Notes: generated from the letters alone by a model not told the origin. 64,000 nucleotides of DNA from Ichthyophis bannanicus (GCA_033557465.1 CM066044.1:188782184-188846183), one strand, 5' to 3'; shown: positions 32,661 to 43,650, counted from the first letter of the stretch. A program made the numbers and translations.

Positions 32661-33491
32661 AATGGAAACAAATCGTGCAATTTAAGCTAAAGTGAAGCAA
32701 AACTTTAATAAATTCCCCTCCCCACACACATATGCACACACACAGATGTCTTGTGCTTTAGATAAGGATTTCCTTTCAAGCGAAGCTTCAGTCCCAAGCT
32801 AGTGAGCCCAGCTGTGCAAAATTATTAGTAAAATATGGAAAGATGAAAGCTATTAGTTTCTTTTTCCCATCTTTGCTGTCATTAAAGATATACAGATTGT
32901 ACAAAGCAAAGATGATTTTAATAAAAATATTAGTTAAGATCAAAAAGATAAGACATCATAACGTTCACAAAGTGATGAATTTAGTGCCTGTGATGTAGAT
33001 GGGGCTAGATCCACTGATGCTGTGTTTAGTGAGAACAACGAACTGTCACTGCTGAAGAGAACAAGATGGACGGTATTTAGTAAAAATAATTAAAAAGTTA
33101 TGATGGCAAATATGAAAAGCAGTAGGGTCTGAAACAATAGTTTGCCAGCTGAATACATGTAACAGTCCTCAGTACATGTAACAGTGTGGTATGCAGGTAA
33201 ATAGAAAGCCAAATTCAGCTTGGCTTGTAGGCCCGACAGCACAACTCTATTGAGTAAGTACAGGACTGGGAAATATACAATTTACTGAATGATGAGCCTT
33301 AAGAGTAGATCTGTGGAACTGCTGGATAAAAGCAATGCCTTCAGAAGGTTCTAGAGAGGAGGTCACATGAGTCACAGGCATGGAACCATCAGAGTCCTGG
33401 CCCACATGAGAGTCTGTTTCACAGGAGAAAGTTTGCATGATTCTCTTAGCTGCATGCCCCAATCAAAGTAAAGTTTATACATCTGTTACAG
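32661..33491. other. Unannotated
   Basis: AT-rich with a short CA run (CACACACATATGCACACACA near 32733). No reading frame or repeat that I can support. Confidence 0.4.
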
Positions 33492-33578
33492 GGCTGTGCG
33501 AACGGTACAGCCGCACAGGACGCAAGAACCAAAGGGGGTGCTATTATCATCATTGGGCTTCCAGGAAGCTCAAGAAGA
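33492..33578 (+). CDS. Possible small host exon, low confidence
   Basis: An 87-nt segment between an acceptor-like ATCTGTTACAG (ending 33491) and a good donor AGA|GTGAGT (33579). It is a multiple of three and phase 1 at both ends. Its open frame reads LCERYSRTGRKNQRGCYYHH then WASRKLKK. CpG dinucleotides are kept (GCG, ACG, CCG, ACG), unlike the decayed repeats around it. The acceptor lacks a strong pyrimidine tract. I do not recognise the protein; it could be chance. It is on the opposite strand from the candidate exon at 18383. Confidence 0.25.
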
Positions 33579-33872
33579 GTGAGTTACTGAATGGGGCTGG
33601 GTGGAGGGGAGGGAGGGGGGGGGGGAACTAGATCCGTTAGTTGAAGAGGGTGCATTTTTAGCTTGGTACGGTCCTGATCTCTGAAGATGTTGATGAAGTT
33701 TCCTGAAAAAGAAAGAAGGCCGCAACATAAAATCTACACCAAATGCAGACAAATTCTAAGCATACACAATAGCAATATAACATAAAATTACTGTTACAAC
33801 AGAACAGGACACTTTGGATTTCAAGGCTCCCAGGTTCATCCCAGAAATAACGATTTTGCAAAGGAGGAGAAT

Positions 33873-34501
33873 GTGGTTATGTCAGTACTGTCTGTCCCAC
33901 TTCCCATGTTAAATACTATCTGCCTCTCCTTGCATGACTATCCTTTGTATCTTGACACAGGCTGGCATAATAAGAGGGCAGCTAAATATGATACTGGTGT
34001 AGTCTACAGGCCTCCAACTCAAAATGAGGAAATGGAGAAGAGAATTCATCAATGATATCGCAAAGGTAGCTATGAAGGGAGAAGTGATCATATTGGGTTG
34101 CTTTAATCTACCAGATGTGGACTGAAGTATTCCTTCTGCAAACCTGAAAAGAAGAAAAAGATTGTGGATGCCTTCCAAGAAGCATTGCTCACACAACGGG
34201 TGATGGAACCGACCAGGGAAAGTTTGATGCTGGATTTAATACTCATCAATGGAGACAGCATGTCAAATGTCTGGGTGAGTGCCTATTTTAGCAGCAGTAA
34301 CCATCACATGGTGAGGTTTGAGATAAAAGCCAAGTAGAGTCCATTCACAGCAAACTGAAAGTCCTGGACTTCAAAATAGTTGTCTTCAGTAAAGTGAGAA
34401 AGTACCTGAAAGAGAAGTTGGGAGGGTAGGAGGATATAAGGGAAGTGGAATTGCAGTGGGCTAAACTAAAAGAGGCAATAAAAGGGGCGATGGATATATA
34501 T
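33873..34501 (+). mobile_element. CR1 LINE copy 2, endonuclease part
   Basis: Matches the CR1 at 1077. It encodes KYDTGVVYRPPTQNEEM at about 33990, then the degraded ILGCFNLPDVD region and SNHHMVRFEI-like sequence at 34300-34325. Frames are broken by stops. It is cut at 34501 by a solo LTR and resumes at 35629. Confidence 0.85.
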
Positions 34502-35628
34502 TGTGACACAGCAGACGGTACAGAGCCCATGGAGTTAAGGGAAAGTAAGGAACTTACCTCAGAATTAGCTGAGCAGCAGACAAACTCAGCACATGTAGAA
34601 TTAGCTGAGCAGCAAACAAACTCAGCACAAGAAAAGCAAAAAGGCATTAGAGTAAAATGTCCTTGCACTAGTCCTGACGTAGCTAGAAGCAGGAAGGCTA
34701 ATCAGGAACACCTGTTCTCAGAAACCCACGCAGCATGCAAAGAGAACAAGGATAAAAGCTGCAAGGTAGAACCAGGGAAGGCCAGTAGGGGCAGCGACCT
34801 GGGAGGACTAAGCCAGCATCCAATGAACACATGTCATGCTGGAGGAAATCCACTGAGGGAAGGAAGCAGTAGGTGTGGCAGCAGAGCAGGAAACAGCCAG
34901 CACCGAGCCCAGGACCCTGCTAGGATTCCTGGTAGTTGGAAAGCCCAGGAGAGAGCTGCCAGAAGCCAAGATATAAGAGACAGAACCACAGCTAAGAGGT
35001 GGGAACCTAGCTTTGCTAAAGAAAAGGCAAGAAGTTCTGTTTGGGTTGAAAGGCAAGGGCGTGGCACCAGAAGTAACTTTGATACTGAAAGTCATACAGT
35101 AATTCCACCAGCGTGGAGAAGAAGGGAAAGCCAGAAGGAAGCTTTTAATATACCAGGCGTTCAGAGCCCTGGATTTAAAAAGCCCTTTCTAGAAAAGCTA
35201 GCCCATGACTCACAGGAGAGTTTTAAGGAAGACAGCAGCTGTGAAGGGTGTGACCCATATGCAATCGTAAGTGACTCTGAGTTAATGCAGTGGGAGAACA
35301 GCAGCTATAATTCTGACCCTGTGCCCATGGATTGTACAATTTGTTTATCTGACAATATTGTATCTTTATGTTGAACGTGTGCAAAGCAGCCAGCTGATGG
35401 TGCCAAAAGGAAAGAAGATATTTTTCTGTGCAACAGTTCTTTTGTTTCATATTGTTTGTTGTATCCCCGGAATATCCCATCAGGGCAGGGAATAAAGCCC
35501 TAATATTATTTTTGCCTTACCACTTGACTACAAGACTCTTTTTGTATCAAAGGCAACTTAAATCTTAACACCCTAGGCAGCCGCCTAATAGGGTCATATG
35601 AGGTAGCTATCACTCACTATCTCTCACA
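34502..35628 (+). mobile_element. Solo LTR
   Basis: A 1127-bp insertion beginning TGTGACACAG and ending CTCTCACA (TGTGA...TCACA terminal inverted repeat). It is flanked by ATAT on both sides (34498-34501 and 35629-35632) and absent from the CR1 copy at 1735. A polyadenylation signal AATAAA lies near 35490, followed by a T-rich stretch, as expected for the R-U5 part. No internal region, primer-binding site or second LTR is present, so it is a solo LTR left by recombination. The parent class (gypsy-like or ERV-like) cannot be told from the LTR alone. It contains a 281-codon open frame. Confidence 0.75.
34529..35374 (+). CDS. ORF inside the solo LTR, unknown protein
   Basis: The first ATG inside the LTR (34529-34531) opens 281 codons. 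The frame in fact runs in from the CR1 sequence to the left, so the LTR start is not needed to keep it open. The product would be hydrophilic, rich in Ser, Glu, Lys and Arg. It has a tandem duplication of ELAEQQTNSA (residues about 12-36) and a C-terminus PMDCTICLSDNIVSLC. There is no signal peptide, membrane segment or RT/protease motif. It could be an LTR-encoded accessory frame, a 5' gag extension, or chance openness. I do not recognise a family. Confidence 0.35.
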   Translation: MELRESKELTSELAEQQTNSAHVELAEQQTNSAQEKQKGIRVKCPCTSPDVARSRKANQEHLFSETHAACKENKDKSCKVEPGKASRGSDLGGLSQHPMNTCHAGGNPLREGSSRCGSRAGNSQHRAQDPARIPGSWKAQERAARSQDIRDRTTAKRWEPSFAKEKARSSVWVERQGRGTRSNFDTESHTVIPPAWRRRESQKEAFNIPGVQSPGFKKPFLEKLAHDSQESFKEDSSCEGCDPYAIVSDSELMQWENSSYNSDPVPMDCTICLSDNIVSLC

Positions 35629-36512
35629 ATATGTAAGGAAAGTAAATAAAAACAAGAGGAAAAGGAAATCTATATAGTTCTCCAATGAAGTGGCTACACA
35701 AATTAAGGCAAAAAACAGAGCTTTCACAAAATTCAGAAGATCTCAAAAAGAGGAACACAGAAAAGAATACAGGATAAAGCTAAAAGAGACAAAGAGAAAA
35801 ATAAGGATATCAAAAGCAAAGGCAGAAGAAAAGATGGCTAAAGATGTGAAGCGTGCAGACAAAACTTTTTTCAGGTATATTCGGGAGAGGAAGATCAGAG
35901 GTGGAATTGCAGGACTCTAAAGTGCTGAGGACAGATTTGTGTAAAGTGACATTGAAAAAGTGAAAATGCTAAACAAATACTTCTGCTCTGTATTCACGAA
36001 AGAAAATCCTGGAGAAGGACTACGTATGATTGACAAATATACCAATGAGAATGGAGTACATACCGCACCATTCATAGAAGATGATGTGTTAGAACAGTTT
36101 GCAAAACTGAAAGTGGACAGGGCCATGGGACAGGATGGGATACATCCCAGGATACTGAAAGAGCTCAGAGATGTTCTGGCAGGGCCCTTAAAGGATGACT
36201 TTAATAGATCCTTAGAGACAGGTTCCGCAGGACTGGAGAAAGGCCGATGTGGTACCTCTTCACAAAAGTGGTAATAGGGAAGAGGTGACACACTATAGGC
36301 TGATAAGCCTTATCTCTGTGGTGGGAAAAGTAATGGAGGCGCTCTTAAAAGAAAGAATAGTGGACTTTCTGGAAACCAATAGATTGCTTGATCCGAGACA
36401 AGTTGTTTTTACCAGGGAGAGATCATTCCAAACAAATCTGATTGAGTTCTTTGACTGGGTGACCAGAGAACTAATCAAGGGCATTCAATGGATGTGATAT
36501 ACCTAGATTTCA
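35629..36512 (+). mobile_element. CR1 LINE copy 2, RT part
   Basis: Continues the copy: KNRAFTKFRRSQKEEHRKEY (35712-35770), FCSVFTKENPGEG, KVDRAMGQDGIHPRILKEL (36110-36165), then LISLISVVGKVMEALLKERI and FDWVTREL. It ends at GATTTCA (36512), the start of the YLDFSKAFD block, where an L2 insertion begins. The catalytic block and 470 bp of following CR1 sequence are missing when the copy resumes at 38461. Confidence 0.85.
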
Positions 36513-38150
36513 CCCCACTGAAATGGCCCTTGTCAAGGTCTCCAGTGACTTGTTCCTGGCGAAATCCAAGACAGAACCTTGGGGTACGCCAACTGGGAAG
36601 GGGTGGGAGAGGAGGAGGAACCACCAGAGCACACCCTGAAGGAGTGATGGGAGAGATAGGAAGAGAACCAAGATAGTACAGAGCCCTCAAAGCCAAGTGA
36701 GGACAAGGTATCGAGGAGGAGGTTGTGGTCAATGGTGTCGAAAGCAGCAGAGAGGTCAAGGAATATGAGGACGGAATACAGGCCCTTGGATTTCGCCAGG
36801 AAAAAGTCACTGGAGACCTTGACAAGGGCTGTTTCAGTGGAGTGTAAAGGACAAAAGCCAGACTGTAAGGGATACAGGAGAGCATGACAGCAGAGGAAGT
36901 TGAGGCAGCGGCAGTGAACCGCAAGTTCGAGTAGTTTAGAAATGAAGGGAAGGAGAGAGATGGGTCGATAATTAGAAGGATCGGTGGGATCAAGTGAGGG
37001 TTTCTTGAGGAGAGGTGTGACCGCAGCATGCTTGAAGTCAGTGGGGACCACTGCAGTGGAGAGCGAAAGGTTGAGAATATGAGAGATGGAAGGGACAATG
37101 GTGGAGGAGATGGGGCTTAGGAGACGGGTGGGGATAGGGTCAGAGGAGCAGGTGGTGAGTTTGGAGGAAGCTAGAAGGTGTGCAGTTTCTTCTTCAGAGA
37201 TGACAGGAAAGGAAGAGAAGAGGGTAGCAATGGAAGCGGGGGAGAGTTGGGAGTGGAGAGGTGGAGGAGGAGGAGGAGGGGAAGTAGCTGAATTTGTGGG
37301 GAATTGGAGGGTGATCTTGTGGATTTTGTCATGGAAGTAGTCAGCCAGGGTTTGGGCAGAAAGGGAGGGAGGGATAAGAGGCAGTGGCACTTTGAGGAGG
37401 GAGCTGAGAGTAGTAAAGAGACGGCAAGGGTCAGAGGCAAGAGAGTTATTCAGATGGACATAGTAGTCTTGTTTGGCAAGAGCTATGGCCGACTGGAAAG
37501 AGCCAAGCATGAATTTGAAGTGCAGAAAGTCTTCAGGGGAGCGGGATTTGAGCCAAACACACTCAGCAGCACACAGGCACAGAAACATAGATAGCGGGTA
37601 GTGGGTGAGAGCCAGGGCTGGGGCACAGAACGTCTCACAGGACATGGGGTGGGTGGAACGAGAGCATCCAGAGCCGAGGAGAGTGCAGCATTGTAGGAAG
37701 TTACTGCCTCATTGACAGACTTAGATGACAGGATGGGAGAAAGAGATGGAGAAATGGTGGAAGAGAGAGTCAAGGGATCAATAGTATGAAGGTTTCTAAA
37801 GGAGTTGGAGGAGACAGGATGAGGTTGAGGCAGCAGGAGATGAAGATTAAAACTTAAAAGGTGATGGTCGGATAAGGGAAGAACTGAATTACGGAAGTTC
37901 AAGGGTGAGGAATTAGAGAAAAATATCAGGTCCAGGCAGTGGCCATGCTGGTGAGTGGGGGCAGTGGAACAAAGTTGGAGATCAAACGAGGAGGAAGTCA
38001 AAGGTGGAATAAGCTATCCGCTATCCTGTCAATTTATGGCGTTCTTTTCTTTCTAATTTTCCTTTGCAGCCTTATTTTTTATTGTACATCGCCTTAACAC
38101 CTCGGTAACAGGCGGTATATCAAATATTGCAAATAAAGATAAAGATAAAA
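36513..38150 (-). mobile_element. L2 LINE, inverted 5' part with sense tail
   Basis: The bulk (36574-38005) is antisense L2. The endonuclease end is at 38001-37483 (GHCLDLIFFSNSS, LSDHHLLSFNLHL). RT follows at 37645-36533 (ADYFHDKIHKI, AAVTPLLKKPSLDPTDPSNY, RPISLLPFISKLLE, STETALVKVSSDFFLAKSKG, LDLSAAFDTIDH). It stops at QLAYPKVLS before the YADD box. The right end (38006-38150) is an L2 3' tail in plus orientation (GCCTTAACACCTCGGTAACA, GGCGGTATATCAAATA). A small plus-strand piece at the left (36513-36573) repeats the TALVKVSSD region. The pattern fits 5' inversion during insertion. Confidence 0.8.
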
Positions 38151-38460
38151 GCAGCACCGACCCAGCAATTGGGCCCAGAGATTCCTCCCCCCCCCCCCCC
38201 CCGGGGCCAGAGCCAGGTGCGGGGGATTCTCAGGCCCCGGCAGGCCAGTCATCGGTTGAGTGATGGGGAAGGGAGGGGCCAAAGCCACAGGAGTTGGTGG
38301 GCACCTCTGGGGAGGATGTCCTCACAAGCAGCAAGGGCACACCGGGCTATCCATGGGCCGATTCTGTGCACCGCGGGAATGTTTAGTTTCCGTGGTCCAG
38401 AATCAGGTCCAAACGGGCCTGTCTTGCTCGAGGCTGTTCGGATGGCCCGTACATGCCCCT
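38151..38460. repeat. GC-rich insertion of unknown type
   Basis: CpG- and C-rich (C run at 38188-38203). It lies between the L2 tail and the resumed CR1. Words such as GGGCCGATTCTGTG and CCAGAATCAGG faintly recall element D, but I cannot align them. Confidence 0.35.
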
Positions 38461-39068
38461 ATGTCTCACAAAGAACATAAAAAGACTTGAAACGATTCAG
38501 AGGAGGCGACCAAAATGATTTGGAGCCTGTGCCAGAAGACGCTCGAGAAGAGAAGAGACTTGAAGACCTAAATATGTATACCCCCTAGAGGAGAGGAGGG
38601 ACAGGGGAGATATGATATAGACTTTTAAATACATAAAAGGGTATCAATGAACAAACAAACCTTTTTCAAAGAAGGATAAGCTGTAAGACTAGAGGGCATA
38701 CGATCAAGCTGCAAGGCGGTAAGTTTAAAAGCAACATCAGGCAATACTTTTCCACTGAAAGGGTGGTGGATGCATGGAATGCCCTCCCGATGGAGGTGGT
38801 GGGGGCAAATACAGTGACGGAATTCAAAATTGCATGGGACAGACACAGTGGATCCCTTTATAGCAAGAGGATGAAATCAAAGCAAACTTAAATATCTTTT
38901 AATAGAGGGGGGCTGACCTGCGCAGGGCAGCAGGTACAACCCTAAATGCAGGCATGGAAGGGGGGTGGATATGCATGGAGCTGTAGTTACAACCTCTCTG
39001 TCCACCTTGCTGGGCAGACTAGATGAACCATACTGGTCTTTATCTGCCATCATATACAATGCTACTAT
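38461..39068 (+). mobile_element. CR1 LINE copy 2, 3' end
   Basis: Resumes at ACATAAAAAGACTTGAAACG, equivalent to 3123 of the first copy. It holds the uninterrupted site GGGGGCAAATACAGTGACGG (38802-38821) where the first copy carries the DIRS element. It ends TATACAATGCTACTATG. Confidence 0.87.
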
Positions 39069-39154
39069 GACCTGGCTAAAATAGGCAAAGTTCTTTTACA
39101 AACTCATCTAGGACAACTGCTCTTTTAGCTCAGCGTTGAAGCCTCCAGTTTCAG

Positions 39155-39308
39155 AGGTAATGTGCATGGAGTGACAGGTACAGCCCTAAACAAAGGAATC
39201 AAGGCGGTAACCTGCATGGAGCTGCACGTACCACCCTAGGCAACTCACTGGGCAGACTAGATGGAACATACTGGTCTTTATCTGCCATTATTTACTATAT
39301 TCCTATGG
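39155..39308 (+). mobile_element. CR1 3' end fragment
   Basis: A second, shorter CR1 tail: AGCCCTAAACAAAGGAATCA, GGGCAGACTAGATGGAACAT, ATTTACTATATTCCTATGG. Confidence 0.75.
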
Positions 39309-39339
39309 AAGGTGTATGTTACAGACTCAAATCCTGAGA

Positions 39340-40935
39340 TCTGCTACTGCTACTACTATTACTACGTATCATTTATATAGTGTTAGTAGGCTTGGGCGGT
39401 GCTGTACACATACACAAAAAGAGACAGTCCCTTCTCAATAGAGCTTACAACCCGCTATGACAGACAGAGAGAACAGCTGGGGACAAGGGAATTTTGGGGG
39501 AAATGATTACAATCCAATGATCTCCAGCTGTATGCACAGTAACAGCCAAATCATCACATATTATCTTCATAATCAAAACATTTCCTTTCTTTTTACTTCA
39601 GTTATTTTCAACAACTCTTTGCTTTTGGGGTCCATCTTGGGTGCCACACTGCTACTACTACTATTACTGAGCATTTGTGTAGCGCTACAAGACGTACGCA
39701 GCACTGCACAGACATGTAAGAGACAGTCCCTGCTCATCAGAGCTTACAATCTAGTCAAGTCACACAACACAAGGGAAACACAAGGAGATCAGGTGAGTCA
39801 AGATCTGAAAGCGACAGAAAAGAGGTGAATTTTCAGCCTGGATTTGAAAAAGGTCAGAGAAGGAGCCCGATGCATAGACTCAGGTAGTTTGTTCCAGGCA
39901 TAAGGAGCAGCAAGGTGAAAGGAGCAAAGTCTGGAGTTATCAATAGAAGAGAAGGGTACAGATAGAAGCGATTTATTTTATTTATTTATATCTCTTATAT
40001 ACCGCGCTATTATAATCAGTGCGGTTTACAGATGATTTGCCGGAAGAGCGGAGTTCCCGAGGAGATATAATAGAGGAAAGGTAGTGAGGAGGAGCAGAAT
40101 GAGTGCACTTATAGGTCTGCAGAAGAAGCTTGAACTGGATGCAGAAACAGACAGGGAGCCAATGAAGTGACTTGAGAAGAGGGGTAATATGAACATGATG
40201 AGGCTGGTGGAAGATTAGCCGCGTAGCAGAATGTTGACTAGATTGAAGGGGAGAGAGATGATTCAGCGGGAGACCAGCAAGAAGTAGGTTACAATAGTCA
40301 AGACGGAAAGTGATTAAGGAGTAGATGCATGTCTTAGTAGTGTGTTCAGAAAGGAATGGGTGGATTTTGTTGATGGTCTTAGCTATCAGATGGATGTGTG
40401 TGGAGAAGGAGAGAGAGGAGTCAAAGACGACCCCGAGGTTGCGAGCCGAGGAAACAGGGAGGAGTAGAGAGTTATCCACATAGACTGAGAAAGGAGGAAG
40501 AGGAGAGGAGGTTTTAGGAGGAAAAATAAGAAGCTTGGTTTTGGCATGTTCAATTTCAATTGGCGGTGAGACATCCAAGCAGCAATGATAGAAAAGCAGG
40601 CAGAGATCTGTGTCTGGATTGCCAGAGAGATTTCAGGTGGAGAGAGGTAGATCTGGGAGTCACCATCATAAAGATGGTACTGAAAACCATAGGAAGAGAT
40701 AAGTGCACAAGGGATTGAGTATATAGAGAGAAAAGGAATGGACCCAAGACAGATCCTTAGGGTACACCAACTGAGAGTGGGATAGCAACAGAGGAGGATC
40801 CACCAGAACAAACACTGAAAGAGCGATGGGAGAAATAAGAGGAGAACCAGGATAACACCGAATCCTTAAAACCAAGCGAGGACAAGGTATTAAGGAGAAG
40901 GTTGTGGTCAACAGTGTCAAAAGCAACAGCACACT
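39340..40935 (-). mobile_element. L2 LINE, antisense 3' half
   Basis: The minus strand encodes the 3' part of L2 RT. At 40935-40556: GPFLFSLYTQSLVHLS and, in an overlapping frame, FQYHLYDGDSQIYLSP at the catalytic position. At 40578-39982: ARNLGVVFDSSLSFSTHIHL, LDYCNLLLAGLPLNHLSPLQ, HVHITPLLKSLHWLPV. The 3' UTR holds TGTAAGCTCTGATGAGCAGG and ends in a TAG-repeat tail, seen on the plus strand as CTACTACTACTATTACTGAG at 39652. A second such tail lies at 39345-39470. A SINE/L2-type tail (39966-40031) lies within the 3' region. Confidence 0.82.
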
Positions 40936-41204
40936 GCTAAGTACCTAACCACCTATTGCTTCTATCAAGGGTAGTTTTGTAAAGATGGTCTCCCAAAGAG
41001 ACCAAACAGAGAGTTAGAGCCCTGTCAATGGGTAAACACAAGAGTCCAAGTTGCATATGGGACCATAGTCGCAAATATAAAAGGAAGGCCGACCGGGATT
41101 CAGACTCTACAGACGTTTACAGCCAGCAGTACAGAGATAGTAGCAAGAAATCAACTTCTTTATGCATAATTTATCTTTTGGCCAGACCAAACAATAGAAG
41201 GGTT
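40936..41204. other. No recognisable feature
   Basis: A short interval without repeat or reading frame that I can support. Confidence 0.35.
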
Positions 41205-41580
41205 GATATTCAAACCGATGGTGATCCCGATATTCAGCGTCATTATCTAGATACTGCCTCCCACAGAACACAGGAAAGACGTCCGGCTAAATAAGGGGTG
41301 GTCTGTCAGCAGAGTGGGGGTGGTCCTAGCAGCTATTCGGTCAGCAGTAATATTTAGCCATTAACCAGATAGCGAAACCACATTAAGATAGGACAGATCA
41401 ATACCTGTCCTAATTTTATTTAAGGTCGAACATCGCCACTGACCAGATAGCTGCCACGATTGCTGGTAAACCAGATATTCAGTGCCAGGTGCTGGATAGG
41501 CTTGACATTGAACATCTGGTTTTAATTTCAGCAGCAGCAGTCAGGTGCTTTAAAAGCCTTGACTGTCACAGCAGAATATT
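41205..41580. repeat. Dispersed repeat family B
   Basis: Contains GATCCCGATATTCAGCGTCA, ATCGCCACTGACCAGATAGC and GTAAACCAGATATTCAGTGC. Confidence 0.6.
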
Positions 41581-41744
41581 GGCCCCATTAATTTTATTTC
41601 ATTCAATTAATTTTACATTTCAGCTATCACATTTTTAATTTTGAAATATTTTTGTGGCATAATTGTTCTTTTCTGTTGTGATGCTTTTATGCTTCCATTG
41701 GATTAATTTTATTATTTAAGTATTGGTTTAGTACTGCCATGAGA

Positions 41745-41900
41745 TAGGCACGCGGAAGAGGATTTTAAAAGGATGTCCTAGTGCAATCGGGGACGTCTAA
41801 GCCAGAACGTTTGATGAAAAAGTAGCACATCCAGATGCAGACATGATTTCACAAACGTGGACGTGCCCGATAGGGACATCTGTGGGGCACAGTTAGAGCC
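41745..41900. repeat. Dispersed repeat family A, 5' part
   Basis: Matches 11095-11260 (GGATGTCCTAGTGCAATCGG, CCAGATGCAGACATGATTTC, GTGGACGTGCCCGAT). Confidence 0.6.
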
Positions 41901-41969
41901 ACTGGATATCTATGAGGGCCGCTGCTACATGCCCCAGTACTAAGTGGTTAGCATCAGTACGTAGATCAG

Positions 41970-42370
41970 AACGTAGATCGATTGTTTACGTTATCAGACT
42001 ATAGAAAGACTAGGGGACATGCAATGAAGCTACAGGGTAAACTATTTAAGACTAATAAAAGAAAATATTTTTTCACTCAACGTGTAATCAAACTCTGGAA
42101 TTTGTTACCGGAGGATGTAGTAAAGGCTGTTAGTGTAGCTGGGTTTAAAAAAGGTTTGGACAAGTTCCTGGAGGAAAGGTCCATAAACCATTATTAAGAA
42201 GGGACCCAGGATATCAATGCTTGACCCAGTACAAGCATTGCGGAACCTGTGTCTTTTGGGGAAACTGCTAGGTACGTACGACCTAGATTGGCCACTGTTG
42301 GAAACAGTATACTGGGCTTGATGGACCTTGGTCTGACCCAGTATGGCATATCTTATGTTCTTATGTTCTG
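41970..42370 (+). mobile_element. CR1 3' end, second lineage
   Basis: A frame at 41982-42197 ends the CR1 protein: KTRGHAMKLQGKLFKTNKRK, YFFTQRVIKLWNLLPEDVVK, FKKGLDKFLEERS. The UTR continues GGGCTTGATGGACCTTGGTC and ends CTTATGTTCTTATGTTC. The tail unit (TTATGTTC) differs from TTACTATG of the other copies, so this is a distinct CR1 subfamily. Confidence 0.85.
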
Positions 42371-42384
42371 ACGTGTCGTGGCGG

Positions 42385-42715
42385 CAGCTGCAGATATTCA
42401 GTGGCACTAACTATGTTCCAGGGTGGAACGCAGGTAGCATCCACCGCTAACCGGGCAGTGAAGATACTGAGTGGCTGCCCAGTTAGCTACAAGCAGGTAA
42501 AGTAAGGCAGGTAAATACTGGGCTAACTTTACCCGCAGAAGCGGATCGGTCAGCGGCTCAATATCACTGCTGCCTGGTTAGCTTCCAGGTTCTGTGGCGA
42601 CCTGGATATTCCATGCCAGTGGCCGGATATAGCCCTTGCATTGAAAATCTGAGGTTGGAATTCAGCGATAATTGCTATGCGCGTTGCAAGTGCTAGCCGT
42701 CGCCACTGAATATCC
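42385..42715. repeat. Dispersed repeat family B
   Basis: Contains GCAGATATTCAGTGGCACTA, CCACCGCTAACCGGGCAGTG and GCCGTCGCCACTGAATATCC. Confidence 0.6.
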
Positions 42716-42719
42716 TCCC

Positions 42720-43650
42720 ATTGGCTTTTGTAATTTACATGTGCTTTCCTTATATGCATCTTTCTATTTCTTTGGTGTTGCGCTACATGCAGAGTGTGGC
42801 TTCTTGGGATTTCAGTTTAATTTTTGCCAACATATTTCTATTTTTCGTTTATGGTACCTTATATTGTACTTGATAAGGGTCTATCTATGTTTTAAGTGTG
42901 TGATTGAAGCCAGGTATTCTGTTCATATGCAGTTTGTATGTAGGAATCCAGCCGGTTCAGTTTTCCCAGTAGGTGTGTAGATGTTGTAGGTCCACTGCAA
43001 TATTTATGGTACAGTCCTTTTCTGGGCATGCTTCTTGTTGCATGAGTTTTGGAAGTTGGTGTTGTTACGGAATGGTAGAGTTGCTCTATGGGTCCTGTTC
43101 TAGGTGTGTAGTCAGTTGTAGTATGTTGATGGTTGGTAGTGCAATCTGAAATGTAAAATATTTTGTTAGTTCAAAGTCAAGGAAATCTCAGTTTTTAAGG
43201 GAACATGTCAGTTTAATTTTGCTTAGCAGCCTGATAGCTTCACTGCTGCTGATTTCTGGGCTTTTCCACTACTACGGTCCAATCTAGTCCGAGCACTATA
43301 ATCTTATTTTATATCTTCCCTCCTCACCAATAAGCTGGTCATAACACTGACCAAATAAATACGGCATGCAGATATTTATAATGGTTTGTTTTTTTATGGG
43401 TGTGTGAAAGTAGTTTTAAGCTCATTTTGATTTATGGTTATTATTATGTTTTATTGCAATGACAGTTTTAATATATTATATATGTATGTTTAGAAGCCTT
43501 CTAGGATTTTAGAAAGGTGGCATATACTGTAAATTTTAAAATAAACTATATTTATGCAAATGAAGCCCAATGGCTATGTAAATGTTAATGCAAATAAGGC
43601 CCCACAATGAGTCTCCACACATGGCCCCGCATCACCCTTGGGCAGCCCCT
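42720..43650. mobile_element. hAT-type element, diverged 3' fragment
   Basis: Aligns with the conserved 3' segment of the hAT elements at 14268 and 19912: GGATTTCAGTTTAATTTTTG, GCCAGGTATTCTGTTCATAT, CCCAGTAGGTGTGTAGATG. It ends with TATTTATGCAAATGAAGCCC, then TGAGTCTCCACACATGGCCC and CCTTGGGCAGCCCCTG, the same right terminus as element 2. The palindrome and G-rich array are missing. Confidence 0.7.

Noticed and set aside
33570..33702. A minus-strand exon-like segment after TTCTTTCTTTTTCAG
   Set aside because: The acceptor is good, but the frames stop quickly or run into a C-rich low-complexity stretch, and no donor is convincing. It also overlaps the plus-strand candidate at 33492.
34445..34528. 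Extension of the LTR open frame into the upstream CR1
   Set aside because: These codons belong to the CR1 linker (AKLKEAIKGA) and join the LTR frame by chance. The first ATG inside the LTR was used instead.
37086..37340. Plus-strand frame MEGTMVEEMGLRRR...
   Set aside because: Antisense shadow of the L2 reverse transcriptase frame at 36533-37645.
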